A DNA stretch of 64,000 nt from Rhodobacter sp. Lineage in GTDB: Bacteria; Pseudomonadota; Alphaproteobacteria; Rhodobacterales; Rhodobacteraceae. How positions within the stretch are numbered: position 1 is the first letter of the stretch; every line of letters begins with the position of its first letter. A program made the position numbers and the translations under genes. The stretch covers positions 212,306 through 276,305 of the forward strand of contig JASJDP010000001.1 in assembly GCA_030065095.1 (NCBI GenBank), written 5' to 3'. Shown piece by piece: positions 8,354 to 16,801 of this stretch. The notes under the pieces are model-generated. The model saw only the letters and a program-made list of their open reading frames with translations. It did no database searches and was not told the origin of the DNA.

Positions 8354-9781
8354 CTAGCCGCGCGATCCGCCGCGGCGGGTTGGCGCGCGAGGTTCGTCTA
8401 CCGGTTCCGATTCAGGCTCCGGTTCCGGTTCTGGTTCGGGCTCCGGATCGGGTTCCACTTCCTGCCCGGCCTCGTCCGCACCGTCGCTGGCGTCGCCAAA
8501 GTCAAAGTTCGGCACAGGGGTCGGCGTGGGGGCCGGTCCGGGCGACGGCGCCTGGGCCGGCGTTTCGGGCTTGCCCTGGCCGGGCTCGGTCATCGGCAGG
8601 TCAGCGTCGCGGACCAGGGTGAACGTAAACATGCCGGACGTGCCGCCGGTGTCGATTTCCCAGAAATCCTCTCGATCGTACCCCCGGGCCTCGCAGTCGG
8701 TATCGCCAACGATCGTGTATTCCTCGGGCGTCGTGCAAAAGAAATAATTCTGGCCGTTGAACTCGCCGCCGTCCACTTCGGCGCGGTAGTAGAAATAGCG
8801 CCGGTTTTCACCGTCGAGCGCGGGATCTACACAGTCGCCCGGATCGACATTCCACCACCCTTCAGAGGTCCAGCCATCTGCGCCGTTATAGCCGAAGGAC
8901 AGGCTTTGCGTGTGATCGGTCTCATTGCAGATCCGCAGGCCCGCACCGGTGTCGGCGGCCACCGGCGGCTCGACGCTGCGATCGCTGCCCTGATCCGTCG
9001 TCATCGCCACGGTGTATTGCTTTGCCGTCGGTCCGGTGTCGATTTCTGCGAACCCCTCGCTGGCATAGCCGCGCGCCTCACAATCGCTTTCGCCGACGAT
9101 GGTGTATTCTTCAGGCGTTGTGCAGAATGTGTAATTGCCCGAGATCGCGGGCTCGCCCGCCACCTCGGTCCGGTAGTAGTAGTAGCGCTTTTTCAGGGCG
9201 CCGGGCAGCGGCGTGGCGCAATCGCCGGGATCGACGTTCCACCAGCCTTCCGAGGTAAAGCCGTCATCCCCTTCGTAAGCGACCGAGAGGCTTTGTCGAT
9301 CGGTGGTTTCGTTGCAGAACTCCAGGCCCAGCTTTTCGCCTTCACCCTCCGTGGCGCCGACGTCCGTGTCGCCGCCCATCCCAGCAAGGATCGTGAAGGT
9401 AAAGTCCTTGGCCGTGTCCCCGGTGTCGATCTCGGCAAAACTTTCCCGGTCATAGCCGCGTTCTTCGCACTCGGTGTCGCCGACGATCGTATACACCTCG
9501 GGCGTGGTGCAGAACATGTAGTTCTCGCCCTCGAAACCGCCGCCGCCCACCTCGGCACGATAGTAGTAGTATCTCTTTTTCAAGTCTCCGGTGACAGGGC
9601 TGACGCAGGCGCCCGGTTCGATGTTCCACCAGCCCTCGGACGTCCAGTCTTCGTCGCCCTTGTAGCCGATGGAAATGCTTTGCGTGGCATCGGTGTCGTT
9701 GCAGATTTCAAGCCCTGCCTGTGCGGCGGACGCCGCCCCGACCGCAGCCGCCGCAAGGATCAGCAGACCTAACTTCGACAT
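8354..9781 (-). CDS. Secreted protein with three tandem DUF1036 domains
   Basis: A 475-residue protein: signal peptide (1-22), then three DUF1036 copies at about 23-132, 151-259 and 280-390. Each copy contains DWTSEGWWN- or FTSEGWWN-type motifs, a YYYR motif and four cysteines at equivalent places (27/59/91/105, 156/188/220/234, 285/317/349/363). The C-terminal tail is Pro-rich, then a Glu-Pro dipeptide repeat (about 443-460) and a basic end. No catalytic motif is apparent. The copies are clearly alike at protein level, showing internal duplication, and the first domain also resembles the downstream single-domain protein. It is likely exported; role unknown. Confidence 0.88.
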   Translation of the reverse strand: MSKLGLLILAAAAVGAASAAQAGLEICNDTDATQSISIGYKGDEDWTSEGWWNIEPGACVSPVTGDLKKRYYYYRAEVGGGGFEGENYMFCTTPEVYTIVGDTECEERGYDRESFAEIDTGDTAKDFTFTILAGMGGDTDVGATEGEGEKLGLEFCNETTDRQSLSVAYEGDDGFTSEGWWNVDPGDCATPLPGALKKRYYYYRTEVAGEPAISGNYTFCTTPEEYTIVGESDCEARGYASEGFAEIDTGPTAKQYTVAMTTDQGSDRSVEPPVAADTGAGLRICNETDHTQSLSFGYNGADGWTSEGWWNVDPGDCVDPALDGENRRYFYYRAEVDGGEFNGQNYFFCTTPEEYTIVGDTDCEARGYDREDFWEIDTGGTSGMFTFTLVRDADLPMTEPGQGKPETPAQAPSPGPAPTPTPVPNFDFGDASDGADEAGQEVEPDPEPEPEPEPEPESEPVDEPRAPTRRGGSRG

Positions 9782-9871
9782 GACACCCTCCGCTTTTTCC
9801 GCCAGCTTACGCGCGGACCGGGCAGTTGGTAAACCCGCGTGGCGGTCGCCGGCGCGTTGCGGGCCGCGCGT

Positions 9872-10783
9872 TCAGACCTTTGTCGCCATGGCGGGCGGCG
9901 TGACGGCCCGGCGTTTCAAGACGGCCTCGCGCCAGGCGATGAAGCTGACCGAACCGATGATCACCGCGCCGCCCAGGACGACCCAGGCGTCGACCGGCTC
10001 GGAAAAGACCAGCGCCCCCAAGGCGGTGGCCCAGACCAGTTGCAGGAACGTCACCGGCTGGGTGACGGCGATGGGCGCGGCCCGGAAAGCGAGCGTCATG
10101 GTATAGTGGCCGCCCGTCGCAAACGCCGCGACAAGAAACAGCCAGGCGAGGTCCTCGAGGCTGGGCGGAACCCACACGGCGACAGCGAACGGCGCAAGAA
10201 CGGCGGTGACGACGATCGACAGCCAGCCGACCACCACCACGGCCGGCATGCGGTCGGCCATGATCTTGGCGAGCAGGTAGGACGCGGCGAAGACCACAGC
10301 ACTGATCAGCATGGCCAGGTGACCCGACGATACCTCGCGCAACCCCGGACGCAGGATGATGAGGGCGCCCAAAAGCGCCACGCAAACGGCAGCGATCCGG
10401 CGGGCGGCAAGGCGTTCGCCCAGAAAGACCGCCGCGCCGATTGTGACGTAGACCGGCGAGAGGTAGTTCATCGCAGTCACCTCGGCGATCGGTATCTGCG
10501 TCATGGCGTAAAACCACAGCATCACCCCGATGGCATGCGCCGTGCCCCGCAGACCAAAAAGCTGCATCGACCGCCGGTCCAGCCCCGCGCGCCGGATCGT
10601 GCCGAGGAAGGGGATGAAGAAGACGAGGCCAAGCAGATAACGCAGGAAAGCCGCCTGCGGTGCAGGAATGCCGCTGCCCACGTGCTTCACGATCGCGGTG
10701 ACGGCGACGAACTGCGCCCCGGTAATCAGCATCCAGACGATGCCGGCGACCGGGCGTTGGTGGGAAGACGCAGGCGGGGCCAT
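9872..10783 (-). CDS. EamA/DMT family transporter
   Basis: A 303-residue inner-membrane protein with ten predicted hydrophobic segments, two five-helix EamA repeats (PF00892), and family landmarks AAFLRYLLGLVFFIPFLG and EVTAMNYLSPVYVTIGAAVFLGERL. It is probably a metabolite or amino-acid exporter; the substrate is unknown. The ATG at 10781-10783 (MAPPASSHQRPVAG) is preferred to a TTG at 10822 that would lengthen the N-terminus. It stands on the minus strand between the DUF1036 pair and a LysE exporter gene. Confidence 0.88.
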   Translation of the reverse strand: MAPPASSHQRPVAGIVWMLITGAQFVAVTAIVKHVGSGIPAPQAAFLRYLLGLVFFIPFLGTIRRAGLDRRSMQLFGLRGTAHAIGVMLWFYAMTQIPIAEVTAMNYLSPVYVTIGAAVFLGERLAARRIAAVCVALLGALIILRPGLREVSSGHLAMLISAVVFAASYLLAKIMADRMPAVVVVGWLSIVVTAVLAPFAVAVWVPPSLEDLAWLFLVAAFATGGHYTMTLAFRAAPIAVTQPVTFLQLVWATALGALVFSEPVDAWVVLGGAVIIGSVSFIAWREAVLKRRAVTPPAMATKV

Positions 10784-10859
10784 GACCGGACGATCTTGAC
10801 CCCATGCGCGCCGCGAGGGCAAGGGGCGGTTGGGGCCAATCCTGGATTGGGCCGGATAC

Positions 10860-11462
10860 TCAGCCCAGGATCAGTTTCGCCGCGATCGCCCACATGGTGA
10901 GGCCGACGACGACCTCCAGCACGCGCCAGGCCGCCGGTTTGGCGAATAGCGGCCTCAGAAGCCGTGCACCGTAGCCCAGCGAGAAGAAGAAGGTGAACGA
11001 AGCGGCGACCGCGCCTGCGCCAAAGGCGAGCTGCCGGCCGTCATATTGTGTTGACACCGATCCCAAAAGAACAACCGTGTCGAGATAGACATGCGGATTG
11101 AGCCAGGTGAGCGCGAGGCATGTGGCAAGCGCCTTGGTCAGCGAGCCCGCGCCGGCCTCTGCCGGTTCCAGCGCGGCGGCAGGACCGAGAGCCGCCCTGA
11201 ACGACAGGGCGCCGTAGACGATCAGGAACGCCGCACCACCCCACCGCATGACGGGCACGACGCCCGGAACGGCATCCGAGATCACCGCGAAGCCGGCGAC
11301 GCCGACGGCGATCAAGATCGCGTCCGACAGGGCGCATGCCAGGCAAACGGCAAAGACGTGCGCACCGCGCAGACCCTGACGCAGCACAAAGGCGTTCTGG
11401 GCGCCGATGGCGAGGATCAGCGACAGCCCGAGGGCGAATCCTGCAGCGAGTGCGGAGGTCAT
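10860..11462 (-). CDS. LysE/ArgO family amino-acid exporter
   Basis: A 200-residue membrane protein with six hydrophobic segments and the LysE/ArgO landmarks: GFALGLSLILAIGAQNAFVLRQGL at the N-terminus, CALSDAILI, and LTWLNPHVYLDTVVLLG in the middle. Members export lysine, arginine or related amino acids. The short start MTSALAAGFALG fits the family, while an upstream in-frame extension does not. LysE/ArgO genes are often divergent from an ArgP/LysG regulator; no such gene is seen here in the 370 bp upstream. Confidence 0.9.
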   Translation of the reverse strand: MTSALAAGFALGLSLILAIGAQNAFVLRQGLRGAHVFAVCLACALSDAILIAVGVAGFAVISDAVPGVVPVMRWGGAAFLIVYGALSFRAALGPAAALEPAEAGAGSLTKALATCLALTWLNPHVYLDTVVLLGSVSTQYDGRQLAFGAGAVAASFTFFFSLGYGARLLRPLFAKPAAWRVLEVVVGLTMWAIAAKLILG

Positions 11463-11832
11463 GGCTGGCGCTTTCGGATCGTCCCGTACGGGAATGGAGG
11501 TTCCATGTGGCTTAGCTCTGCCGGTCGACCGGATGCAAGCCCAGAGCGCAAGCCTGCCGTCGGCAACCATCGGAACGGCCCGGATCGGGGCGGGCGAACC
11601 GTCGTTGTGCATCGTGCCCCCCGGCAAGGCCCCTTCAGGCCATTGATCCCTCGGTCCGCGCATGGCTCTGCGTGCAGATTCCGGTGAGCGGCTGCTGCGA
11701 CACTGCTGGTCTGCCAAGCGTTTCGAAAGATCGCAGCCAGCTCGGCAGGTCGAAAACCTGGGCTGCCGGCCATCGACATCACCGCCCAAAGCTGCCATCT
11801 GCGCCGCAGCTCTGCCGCAGTCAGGAACCGCC
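11463..11832. other. Divergent intergenic region, no gene seen
   Basis: These 370 bp separate the divergent LysE and MFS genes. Open frames cross it on both strands, but none has a recognisable family, ribosome-binding site or composition that would support a gene. It must contain the promoters of both transporters. A decayed regulator gene was considered because ArgO exporters normally sit beside ArgP, but I saw no helix-turn-helix-like string. Confidence 0.5.
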
Positions 11833-13014
11833 TTGCCCGATCCCCGCTATATGGCCGTCTTCGGCGCGTCGCTGACCCAGTTCACGGTGATTGGGCTGTT
11901 GTTCTCCTACGGCGTGTTCTTTGCCGAGTTCGAGGCCGAGTTCGGCTGGTCGCGCACGCTTTTGTCGGCCTGTTCGGCGTCGGCGTTCCTGTTCATGGGC
12001 GTGCTCGCGATCCTTGCCGGGCGGATCAGCGACCGTTTGGGACCGCGGCCGGTGCTGATGGTGACCGGCGTGATTTACGGGCTGGGATACGCGCTGATCG
12101 CGCAGGTGCAAGAGCCCTGGCAGCTATTCGCGATCTTCTCCATGGCTCTGGCAGCCGGTCTTAGCACGCATGACGTTGTGACGCTGTCGACCATCGCACG
12201 GTGGTTCGCCAGGCGGCGGGGGATCATGTCCGGCGTCGTAAAGGTCGGCACGGCCGCGGGGCAGATCGCGGTGCCGCCGCTGGCCGCGTTCCTGATCCTG
12301 TGGGCCGGCTGGCGGCTGGCCATCGTGATCCTCGGATTGTCGGCGGCACTGCTTTTGCTGCTCGCGGCGGCGGCAATGCAGCGGCCGCCCCGGGTGGCTC
12401 GCGAGGGGGCAGCCGCGACCGAGGGCATGAGCTATGCCGAGGCGCGGGCCAGCCGGGTATTCTGGACGCTCTGCGCGGTGCAGTTCCTGTTCTTTCCGGT
12501 GCTGACGACGGTGCCCCTGCATATCGCGGTGCATGGGATGGATCTGGGCATGGCGCAGGCGGCGGCAGCGGGGCTGTTGTCGGTGATCGGAGCGGCAAGC
12601 GTCGCGGGGCGGCTGACGGTGGGGACGCTGGTGGACCGGATCGGAGGTCGGAACGCCTATCTGATCTGTCTGGGATGCCTCGCGGCGAGCATGGCGGCGT
12701 TGGCGGGAACCTCGGCCGCGGGAGCCTTGTTCTTGGTGATGGCCGCGTATGGATTCGCCCATGGGGGGCTCTTCACGGTGGTGTCGCCCACGGTGGCGGA
12801 GGCGTTCGGGATGCGGGCGCATGGGGCGGTGTTTGGGGGGGTGATATTCTTCGGGACGATCGGCGGCTCGATCGGGCCGATTTTGGCGGGGTGGGTGTTC
12901 GATCGGACGGGCAGCTATCAACCGGCCTTTCTGACCCTGATGGCAGGCGCGGCGCTGGCGCTGGGGCTGGTGCTGACGCTGCCGCGGCGGACCCTATCCG
13001 TGAGCCACGGGTGA
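11833..13014 (+). CDS. MFS transporter
   Basis: A 393-residue major facilitator with twelve hydrophobic segments in two halves (PF07690). The motif-A-like loop ISDRLGPRPV between the second and third helices and its C-half counterpart LVDRIGGRNAY are visible. The overall look is of the OFA/monocarboxylate-like group (SRTLLSACSASAFLFMGVLA). The start is probably TTG at 11833, with caggaa upstream; ATG at 11851 is the alternative, and the longer frame from 11662 adds non-membrane residues. Substrate unknown. Its 3' end overlaps a small minus-strand gene by 21 bp. Confidence 0.85.
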   Translation: MPDPRYMAVFGASLTQFTVIGLLFSYGVFFAEFEAEFGWSRTLLSACSASAFLFMGVLAILAGRISDRLGPRPVLMVTGVIYGLGYALIAQVQEPWQLFAIFSMALAAGLSTHDVVTLSTIARWFARRRGIMSGVVKVGTAAGQIAVPPLAAFLILWAGWRLAIVILGLSAALLLLLAAAAMQRPPRVAREGAAATEGMSYAEARASRVFWTLCAVQFLFFPVLTTVPLHIAVHGMDLGMAQAAAAGLLSVIGAASVAGRLTVGTLVDRIGGRNAYLICLGCLAASMAALAGTSAAGALFLVMAAYGFAHGGLFTVVSPTVAEAFGMRAHGAVFGGVIFFGTIGGSIGPILAGWVFDRTGSYQPAFLTLMAGAALALGLVLTLPRRTLSVSHG

Positions 13015-13161
13015 GTCCGGACGGCGGGCGGCCGGGCCAAGATCGACAATCGGAAATTCATCGGAATACCGTCGGACGTCTGTCGGTTCGTGGAGGCTAT
13101 TCAAAAAGGTAAGTGCGAGCGTCAGTATCAGTCCGAACGCCAACCGAGGCATCGAATTCAT
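12994..13161 (-). CDS. Small membrane or exported peptide, 55 aa
   Basis: MNSMPRLAFGLILTLALTFL forms a hydrophobic N-terminal helix or signal, followed by a short polar tail. An excellent Shine-Dalgarno (aaaggac on the minus strand) lies 7-9 bases before the ATG at 13159-13161, which is the main support. A longer frame upstream is not needed. The end overlaps the convergent MFS gene by 21 bp. No family is recognised. It could be a small membrane peptide or spurious. Confidence 0.45.
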   Translation of the reverse strand: MNSMPRLAFGLILTLALTFLNSLHEPTDVRRYSDEFPIVDLGPAARRPDSPVAHG

Positions 13162-13352
13162 TGGTCTGTCCTTTCGCTGAGACGGCGTGAGACGGTGAAG
13201 GAGGCCTTTTTTATGCGCGGGCAGGAAACGTTCCCGTTCCTTTGAAAATGGCCTGCACGAGTTGGTCCATTCCAATCCAATTTCGGACGTCATCGCGCAA
13301 TCCGCTCCCTCACGCGCATGGAGGGCGGATTACTTGAGCTGGATGGCGACCC

Positions 13353-13375
13353 AACCGATTGTCAATCGGTTTTTT
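13353..13375 (+). terminator. Rho-independent terminator (plus strand)
   Basis: An 8-bp stem (aaccgatt / aatcggtt) with a gtc loop is followed by tttttt on the plus strand. It would stop plus-strand transcripts arriving from the MFS gene before they run antisense into yebC. It may also act weakly on the minus-strand yebC transcript that ends at 13415. Confidence 0.6.
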
Positions 13376-13414
13376 CGGTCAAACGAGCGGCTGCAGACCG
13401 GAGGCGCGGGCAGG

Positions 13415-14164
13415 TCAGGCGGCGCCGAGCTGTTCCATGACCTCGTCGCTGACCTCGAAATTCGCGGTGACGCGCTGGATGTCGTCGTCGTCTTCCAGGA
13501 CCTCGATCAGGCGCATCAGCTTCGTGGCCCCTTCGAGGTCGAGCTCGGTGGTGGTGGTGGGTTTCCAGATGAGCTTGGTCGATTCCGCCTCGCCCAGGGC
13601 GGCCTCGAGCGCGGTGGAGACGTCGTTCAGATCGGTGTCGGCGGTGTAGATGACATGGCCGTCCCCGGAGCTTTCGACATCCGCGGCGCCAGCCTCGATG
13701 GCGGCCATCATCACGGTGTCCTCGTCGCCCGCGTCGGCACCATAGACGATCTCTCCGGTGCGCTCGAACATGAAGCCGACCGAGCCGGTCTCGCCCAGAT
13801 TGCCGCCGTGCTTGCCGAAGGTGGAGCGCACGGTCGAGGCGGTGCGGTTGCGGTTGTCGGTCATCGCCTCGACGATCACCGCGACCCCGCCGGGGCCGTA
13901 GCCCTCGTAGCGGATTTCCTCGTACTCCTCGCCTTCGCCCGCGACGGATTTCTTGATGGCGCGGTCGATAACGTCCTTGGGCACCGAGTTCGACTTGGCC
14001 TCCTTGACGGCGAGGCGCAGGCGGGGGTTCTTGTCGGGATCGGGATCGCCCATCTTGGCGGCGACGGTGATTTCCTTGGAGAGCTTGGAAAACAGCTTGG
14101 ACCGCGCGGCGTCCTGACGGCCCTTGCGGTGCTGGATGTTGGCCCATTTGGAATGGCCGGCCAT
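13415..14164 (-). CDS. yebC: YebC/PmpR family regulator
   Basis: A 249-residue cytosolic protein of the YebC/TACO1 family (PF01709). The diagnostic N-terminus [19 protein letters not shown] is intact, as are [35 protein letters not shown] and [16 protein letters not shown]. Members have been described as transcriptional regulators and, more recently, as factors helping ribosomes at difficult (for example polyproline) sequences. In many proteobacteria yebC is next to ruvC; here ruvCAB begins 2.6 kb away on the opposite strand, with prmA and small genes between. Confidence 0.95.
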   Translation of the reverse strand: MAGHSKWANIQHRKGRQDAARSKLFSKLSKEITVAAKMGDPDPDKNPRLRLAVKEAKSNSVPKDVIDRAIKKSVAGEGEEYEEIRYEGYGPGGVAVIVEAMTDNRNRTASTVRSTFGKHGGNLGETGSVGFMFERTGEIVYGADAGDEDTVMMAAIEAGAADVESSGDGHVIYTADTDLNDVSTALEAALGEAESTKLIWKPTTTTELDLEGATKLMRLIEVLEDDDDIQRVTANFEVSDEVMEQLGAA

Positions 14165-14317
14165 GGGAAGGCTCCTGCTGGTGTTGGCGGATTTGGCGTG
14201 GTTCTAGTGCAAGGCGCAGGGGCGCTTCAAGGGTGTCGGGGGATGCGGCGGGCGGCGCTGCGGCGGAATACCGGGCACGGCTTGACGCCGCCCGTCCCGC
14301 CCTTTAGCCCGCCGGCC

Positions 14318-15196
14318 ATGGCAACCTTCACCGCCCTCACCACGTTGCACGGCAAGGATGCCGCAGAGGCGCTGGGGCTTGCCATGGAGCGGCTGGTGCC
14401 CGAGCCGACGGGTGTCGGGGTATTCGAGATCGAGGATGGCACGGGCCTGTGGGAGGTCGGCGGCTATTTCGACGGACCGCCGGACACGGCCGGGCTGGCG
14501 CTGCTGGCGGCGGCGCATGGGGCCAGGCCGTTTGCGGTATCGGAACTGCCCGACGTCGACTGGGTCGCGCATGTGCGGCGCGAACTGACGCCGGTCGAGG
14601 CGGGGCGGTTCTTTGTCTATGGCCAGCACGACGCGGACAAGGTGCCGGCAGAGGCCGTCGCCCTGCGGATCGAGGCGGCCATGGCCTTCGGGACCGGGCA
14701 TCACGGCACGACGCTGGGCTGCCTGCGGGCTTTGGACCGGCTGGTGGATCAGGGGCTGCAGCCGCAATCCGTGTTGGATCTGGGCTGTGGTTCCGCGGTT
14801 CTGGCTATGGCGGCGGCCAAGGTATGGCCCGCGAGGGTGCTGGCAAGCGATATCGACCCGGTGGCGGTGGAGGTGGCGGCGGCCAATGTGGCGTCGAACG
14901 GGCTGGCCGGACGGGTCGTCTGTGTCGAGGCAGCCGGGTTCGACCACCCCGATCTGAAGGCAGCCGCGCCCTATGACCTGATCTTTGCCAACATCCTGAA
15001 GGGGCCGCTGATCGGGCTGGCCCCTGCCCTTGCCGGGATGTTGCGTCCCGGCGGGGTCGCGATTCTTTCAGGAATTCTCAACGACCAGGCCGACGAGGTG
15101 GCCGGCGTCTATTCCGCGCTTGGCGCCAATCCGATGCACCGGAAGGAGATTGCTGATTGGACAACCCTGACGGTTGCACAATCTCTTGGAAAATAA
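14318..15196 (+). CDS. prmA: Ribosomal protein L11 methyltransferase-like
   Basis: A 292-residue SAM-dependent methyltransferase of the PrmA family (PF06325). It shows MAFGTGHHGTTLGCLRAL, the motif I string VLDLGCGSAVLAMAAA, DIDPVAVEVAAANVASNG, and the NIL(K) catalytic-loop sequence DLIFANILKGPLIGLAP. PrmA trimethylates ribosomal protein L11. The start at 14318 (MATFTALTTLHGKDA) is the only plausible one, because the same frame upstream runs antisense through yebC. The ribosome-binding site is weak. The 3' end is followed after 95 bp by a small membrane-protein gene. Confidence 0.9.
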   Translation: MATFTALTTLHGKDAAEALGLAMERLVPEPTGVGVFEIEDGTGLWEVGGYFDGPPDTAGLALLAAAHGARPFAVSELPDVDWVAHVRRELTPVEAGRFFVYGQHDADKVPAEAVALRIEAAMAFGTGHHGTTLGCLRALDRLVDQGLQPQSVLDLGCGSAVLAMAAAKVWPARVLASDIDPVAVEVAAANVASNGLAGRVVCVEAAGFDHPDLKAAAPYDLIFANILKGPLIGLAPALAGMLRPGGVAILSGILNDQADEVAGVYSALGANPMHRKEIADWTTLTVAQSLGK

Positions 15197-15291
15197 TGCA
15201 AAATCAGAGCGTTGCGGGCAACTTGCCGCATTCCCGCTACATTTCGGACCGATCTTGCCAGAATCGAAATGATGCACCGATCGAGGACGAC

Positions 15292-15519
15292 ATGACCACG
15301 AAGGGTTCGCCCTGGCTGGCCCTGCAGGCCGCAGGCGATCATGCCCGGACGGCCGACGCAACGCCGCTTCCGCCGCTTGCGTTCTTCTGTCTCGCCCTGC
15401 TGGCCGCCGTGTCGTTCAAGTTCTTTCTGGCGGCGCAGATCGGACCCGAAACCTACCTGGCCGCCGTCGCGACGATGGCCGAAGGCGGCTGGGCGGAACG
15501 GGCGCCGCCAGGATCCTGA
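15292..15519 (+). CDS. Small membrane protein, paralogue 1 of a tandem pair
   Basis: A 75-residue protein with one hydrophobic helix (about 28-45) followed by KFFLAAQIGPETYLAAVATMAEGG. The start MTTKGSPWLAL is supported by cgaggacga just upstream. It resembles the next gene (15868-16197), which has the matching pattern KIFLFFQLGAGGYGARMAQLAEGN, so the two look like a diverged tandem duplication. Function unknown. A terminator follows at 15615-15650. Confidence 0.7.
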   Translation: MTTKGSPWLALQAAGDHARTADATPLPPLAFFCLALLAAVSFKFFLAAQIGPETYLAAVATMAEGGWAERAPPGS

Positions 15520-15614
15520 TGCTGGACGGTCTGTCGCAGATCCTTCTTGCCCGCCTCTAGAATGCACCTCGACCCGGGTGGTACCGGGTAAACCCTCTCT
15601 GGGTAGTCGACTGG

Positions 15615-15650
15615 GGGCCGCGTTTCCAAAAGGAACACGGCCCACTTTTT
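15615..15650 (+). terminator. Rho-independent terminator
   Basis: Stem gggccgcgtttcc / ggaacacggccc around an aaaa loop, then a run of five T after ac. It lies about 95 bp after the first small membrane-protein gene. The stem is nearly the same as that of the terminator after the second paralogue. Between this terminator and 15868 (the rest of a 348-bp gap from 15520) I see only a probable promoter region. Confidence 0.75.
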
Positions 15651-15867
15651 AGTTGTGCGGGCCAGCGCGAATCGCCCGATTCCAGCCATCGGGCGCCATC
15701 CGAAACAATCCGATTTCGCGGGTCCGCATTGTCACCGGAAAAATCGCCCTTTTGGGCCGATTTTAGGCAAATGGGGCCGGAAAGTGCCCCCACGGCAATA
15801 CGGCCACATTCTCGCCACATTTCAGGCAAAAAGTAACCTTAAATCAAAGCCCCGAGGACCCCCCGCC

Positions 15868-16197
15868 ATGACACTCGCACTCGATAAATTCCACGCCTAT
15901 CACACCAAAAGCACCGCTGCCGCACGCTCGGTCGAAAGCTACAATCACGATGGCCTGGAACTGGCCCGGCGGCGGGCCCATCGCCGCGAATTCCCGCTGA
16001 AACAACTGGCGCAGCTCGTGCTGGCGGTGATGTTGTTCAAGATCTTCCTGTTCTTCCAACTCGGCGCGGGCGGCTATGGCGCCAGGATGGCACAACTGGC
16101 CGAGGGCAATATTCTGGAGCAGCTGGCCGCGAAGGCGATGATCCTCGATCCTGTCTCGGTGTGGCTGATCGAAGGGCTCCGCTTCGGTCTCTGGTAA
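15868..16197 (+). CDS. Small membrane protein, paralogue 2 of a tandem pair
   Basis: A 109-residue protein: polar N-terminus (MTLALDKFHAYHTKSTAAAR), basic RRRAHRREFPLK, one transmembrane helix (about 50-65, LAQLVLAVMLFKIFLFF), then QLGAGGYGARMAQLAEGNILEQ, and a C-terminus ending RFGLW. The ATG at 15868 has cgaggacc upstream. The part from the helix onward matches the preceding 75-residue protein. No Pfam family is recognised. A strong terminator follows within 25 bp, so it is probably a single-gene unit. Confidence 0.75.
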   Translation: MTLALDKFHAYHTKSTAAARSVESYNHDGLELARRRAHRREFPLKQLAQLVLAVMLFKIFLFFQLGAGGYGARMAQLAEGNILEQLAAKAMILDPVSVWLIEGLRFGLW

Positions 16198-16218
16198 GCC
16201 TGAACCTTCGCACCAAGA

Positions 16219-16260
16219 AAAGGGCCGCGTTCCCGGGATGGAACGCGGCCCTTTCGGTTT
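16219..16260 (+). terminator. Rho-independent terminator
   Basis: A perfect 15-bp stem (aaagggccgcgttcc / ggaacgcggcccttt, 16219-16233 and 16240-16254) with a six-base loop, followed by cggtttt. It lies between the convergent small membrane-protein and DUF1127 genes and, because the stem starts with AAA and ends with TTT, could work in both directions. Confidence 0.85.
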
Positions 16261-16276
16261 TGGGTATCCGTTGGGA

Positions 16277-16495
16277 TCAGAAGCGGCGCAGCTTCGAGGC
16301 CATGGCGTCAATGTCGCCGCGGTTCAGGCCCAGGTCGTCGAGTTCGTGATCCGACAGCTTGGACAGGGCGTTGCGGGTGACCCGCGCGTCATTCCAGGCG
16401 GCGATGGCGCCGAAGGCACGGGCGAAAAGATTGCTGGGACGCACACCAAAGAGGTGACCGTCAGCCATCGGGCGGGTGGTGTCGAAAGAAGCCAT
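16277..16495 (-). CDS. DUF1127 domain protein
   Basis: A 72-residue protein whose C-terminal half (WNDARVTRNALSKLSDHELD, then DLGLNRGDIDAMASKLRRF) is a DUF1127/YjiS-like domain (PF06568). In alphaproteobacteria small DUF1127 proteins have been linked to RNA metabolism and nutrient or stress responses. The start MASFDTTRPM at 16493-16495 has aaggac upstream; a longer frame to 16555 is less likely. It is divergent from ruvC, with 306 bp between that should hold both promoters. Confidence 0.85.
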   Translation of the reverse strand: MASFDTTRPMADGHLFGVRPSNLFARAFGAIAAWNDARVTRNALSKLSDHELDDLGLNRGDIDAMASKLRRF

Positions 16496-16749
16496 TGTAG
16501 GTGTCCTTGTATGTGGCGTTTCGGTTTCGGCGCGGTCTTGCGTCGTAACCCGCACCTAGGCCTGCCCGAACGGCGCGACAAGCCAGGTTTTTTGCATGGC
16601 ACACATGCAATTTCTGCATAGCAGGAGATATCGGTAACACGTTGTAAACATTTATGGATTTCAAGGGCTGAAAGTGTCGTTTTCGAGATAGTTCTTGACG
16701 ATTTCCGACATCGATTGCGGCCAAATCGTGGCAAGCGGGCTTGGCGGAT

Positions 16750-16764
16750 GTTCGCCTTTCGTGC
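16750..16764 (+). promoter_or_regulatory. Possible LexA-type site upstream of ruvC
   Basis: The string gttc-gcctttc-gtgc differs by one base from the alphaproteobacterial LexA consensus GTTC-N7-GTTC and ends 37 bp before the ruvC start. ruv genes are SOS genes in several bacteria, which gives the site context, but one near match in 306 bp is weak evidence. Confidence 0.3.
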
Positions 16765-16801
16765 TAACGCTGTGAAAACGATAACACGAGCAGGATTGCC
16801 G

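Noticed and set aside
11463..11832. A possible decayed regulator gene between LysE and MFS genes.
   Set aside because: No helix-turn-helix-like or LysR-like sequence could be read in any frame.
13262..14317. Upstream extension of the prmA frame.
   Set aside because: It runs antisense through yebC; the PrmA family starts at 14318.
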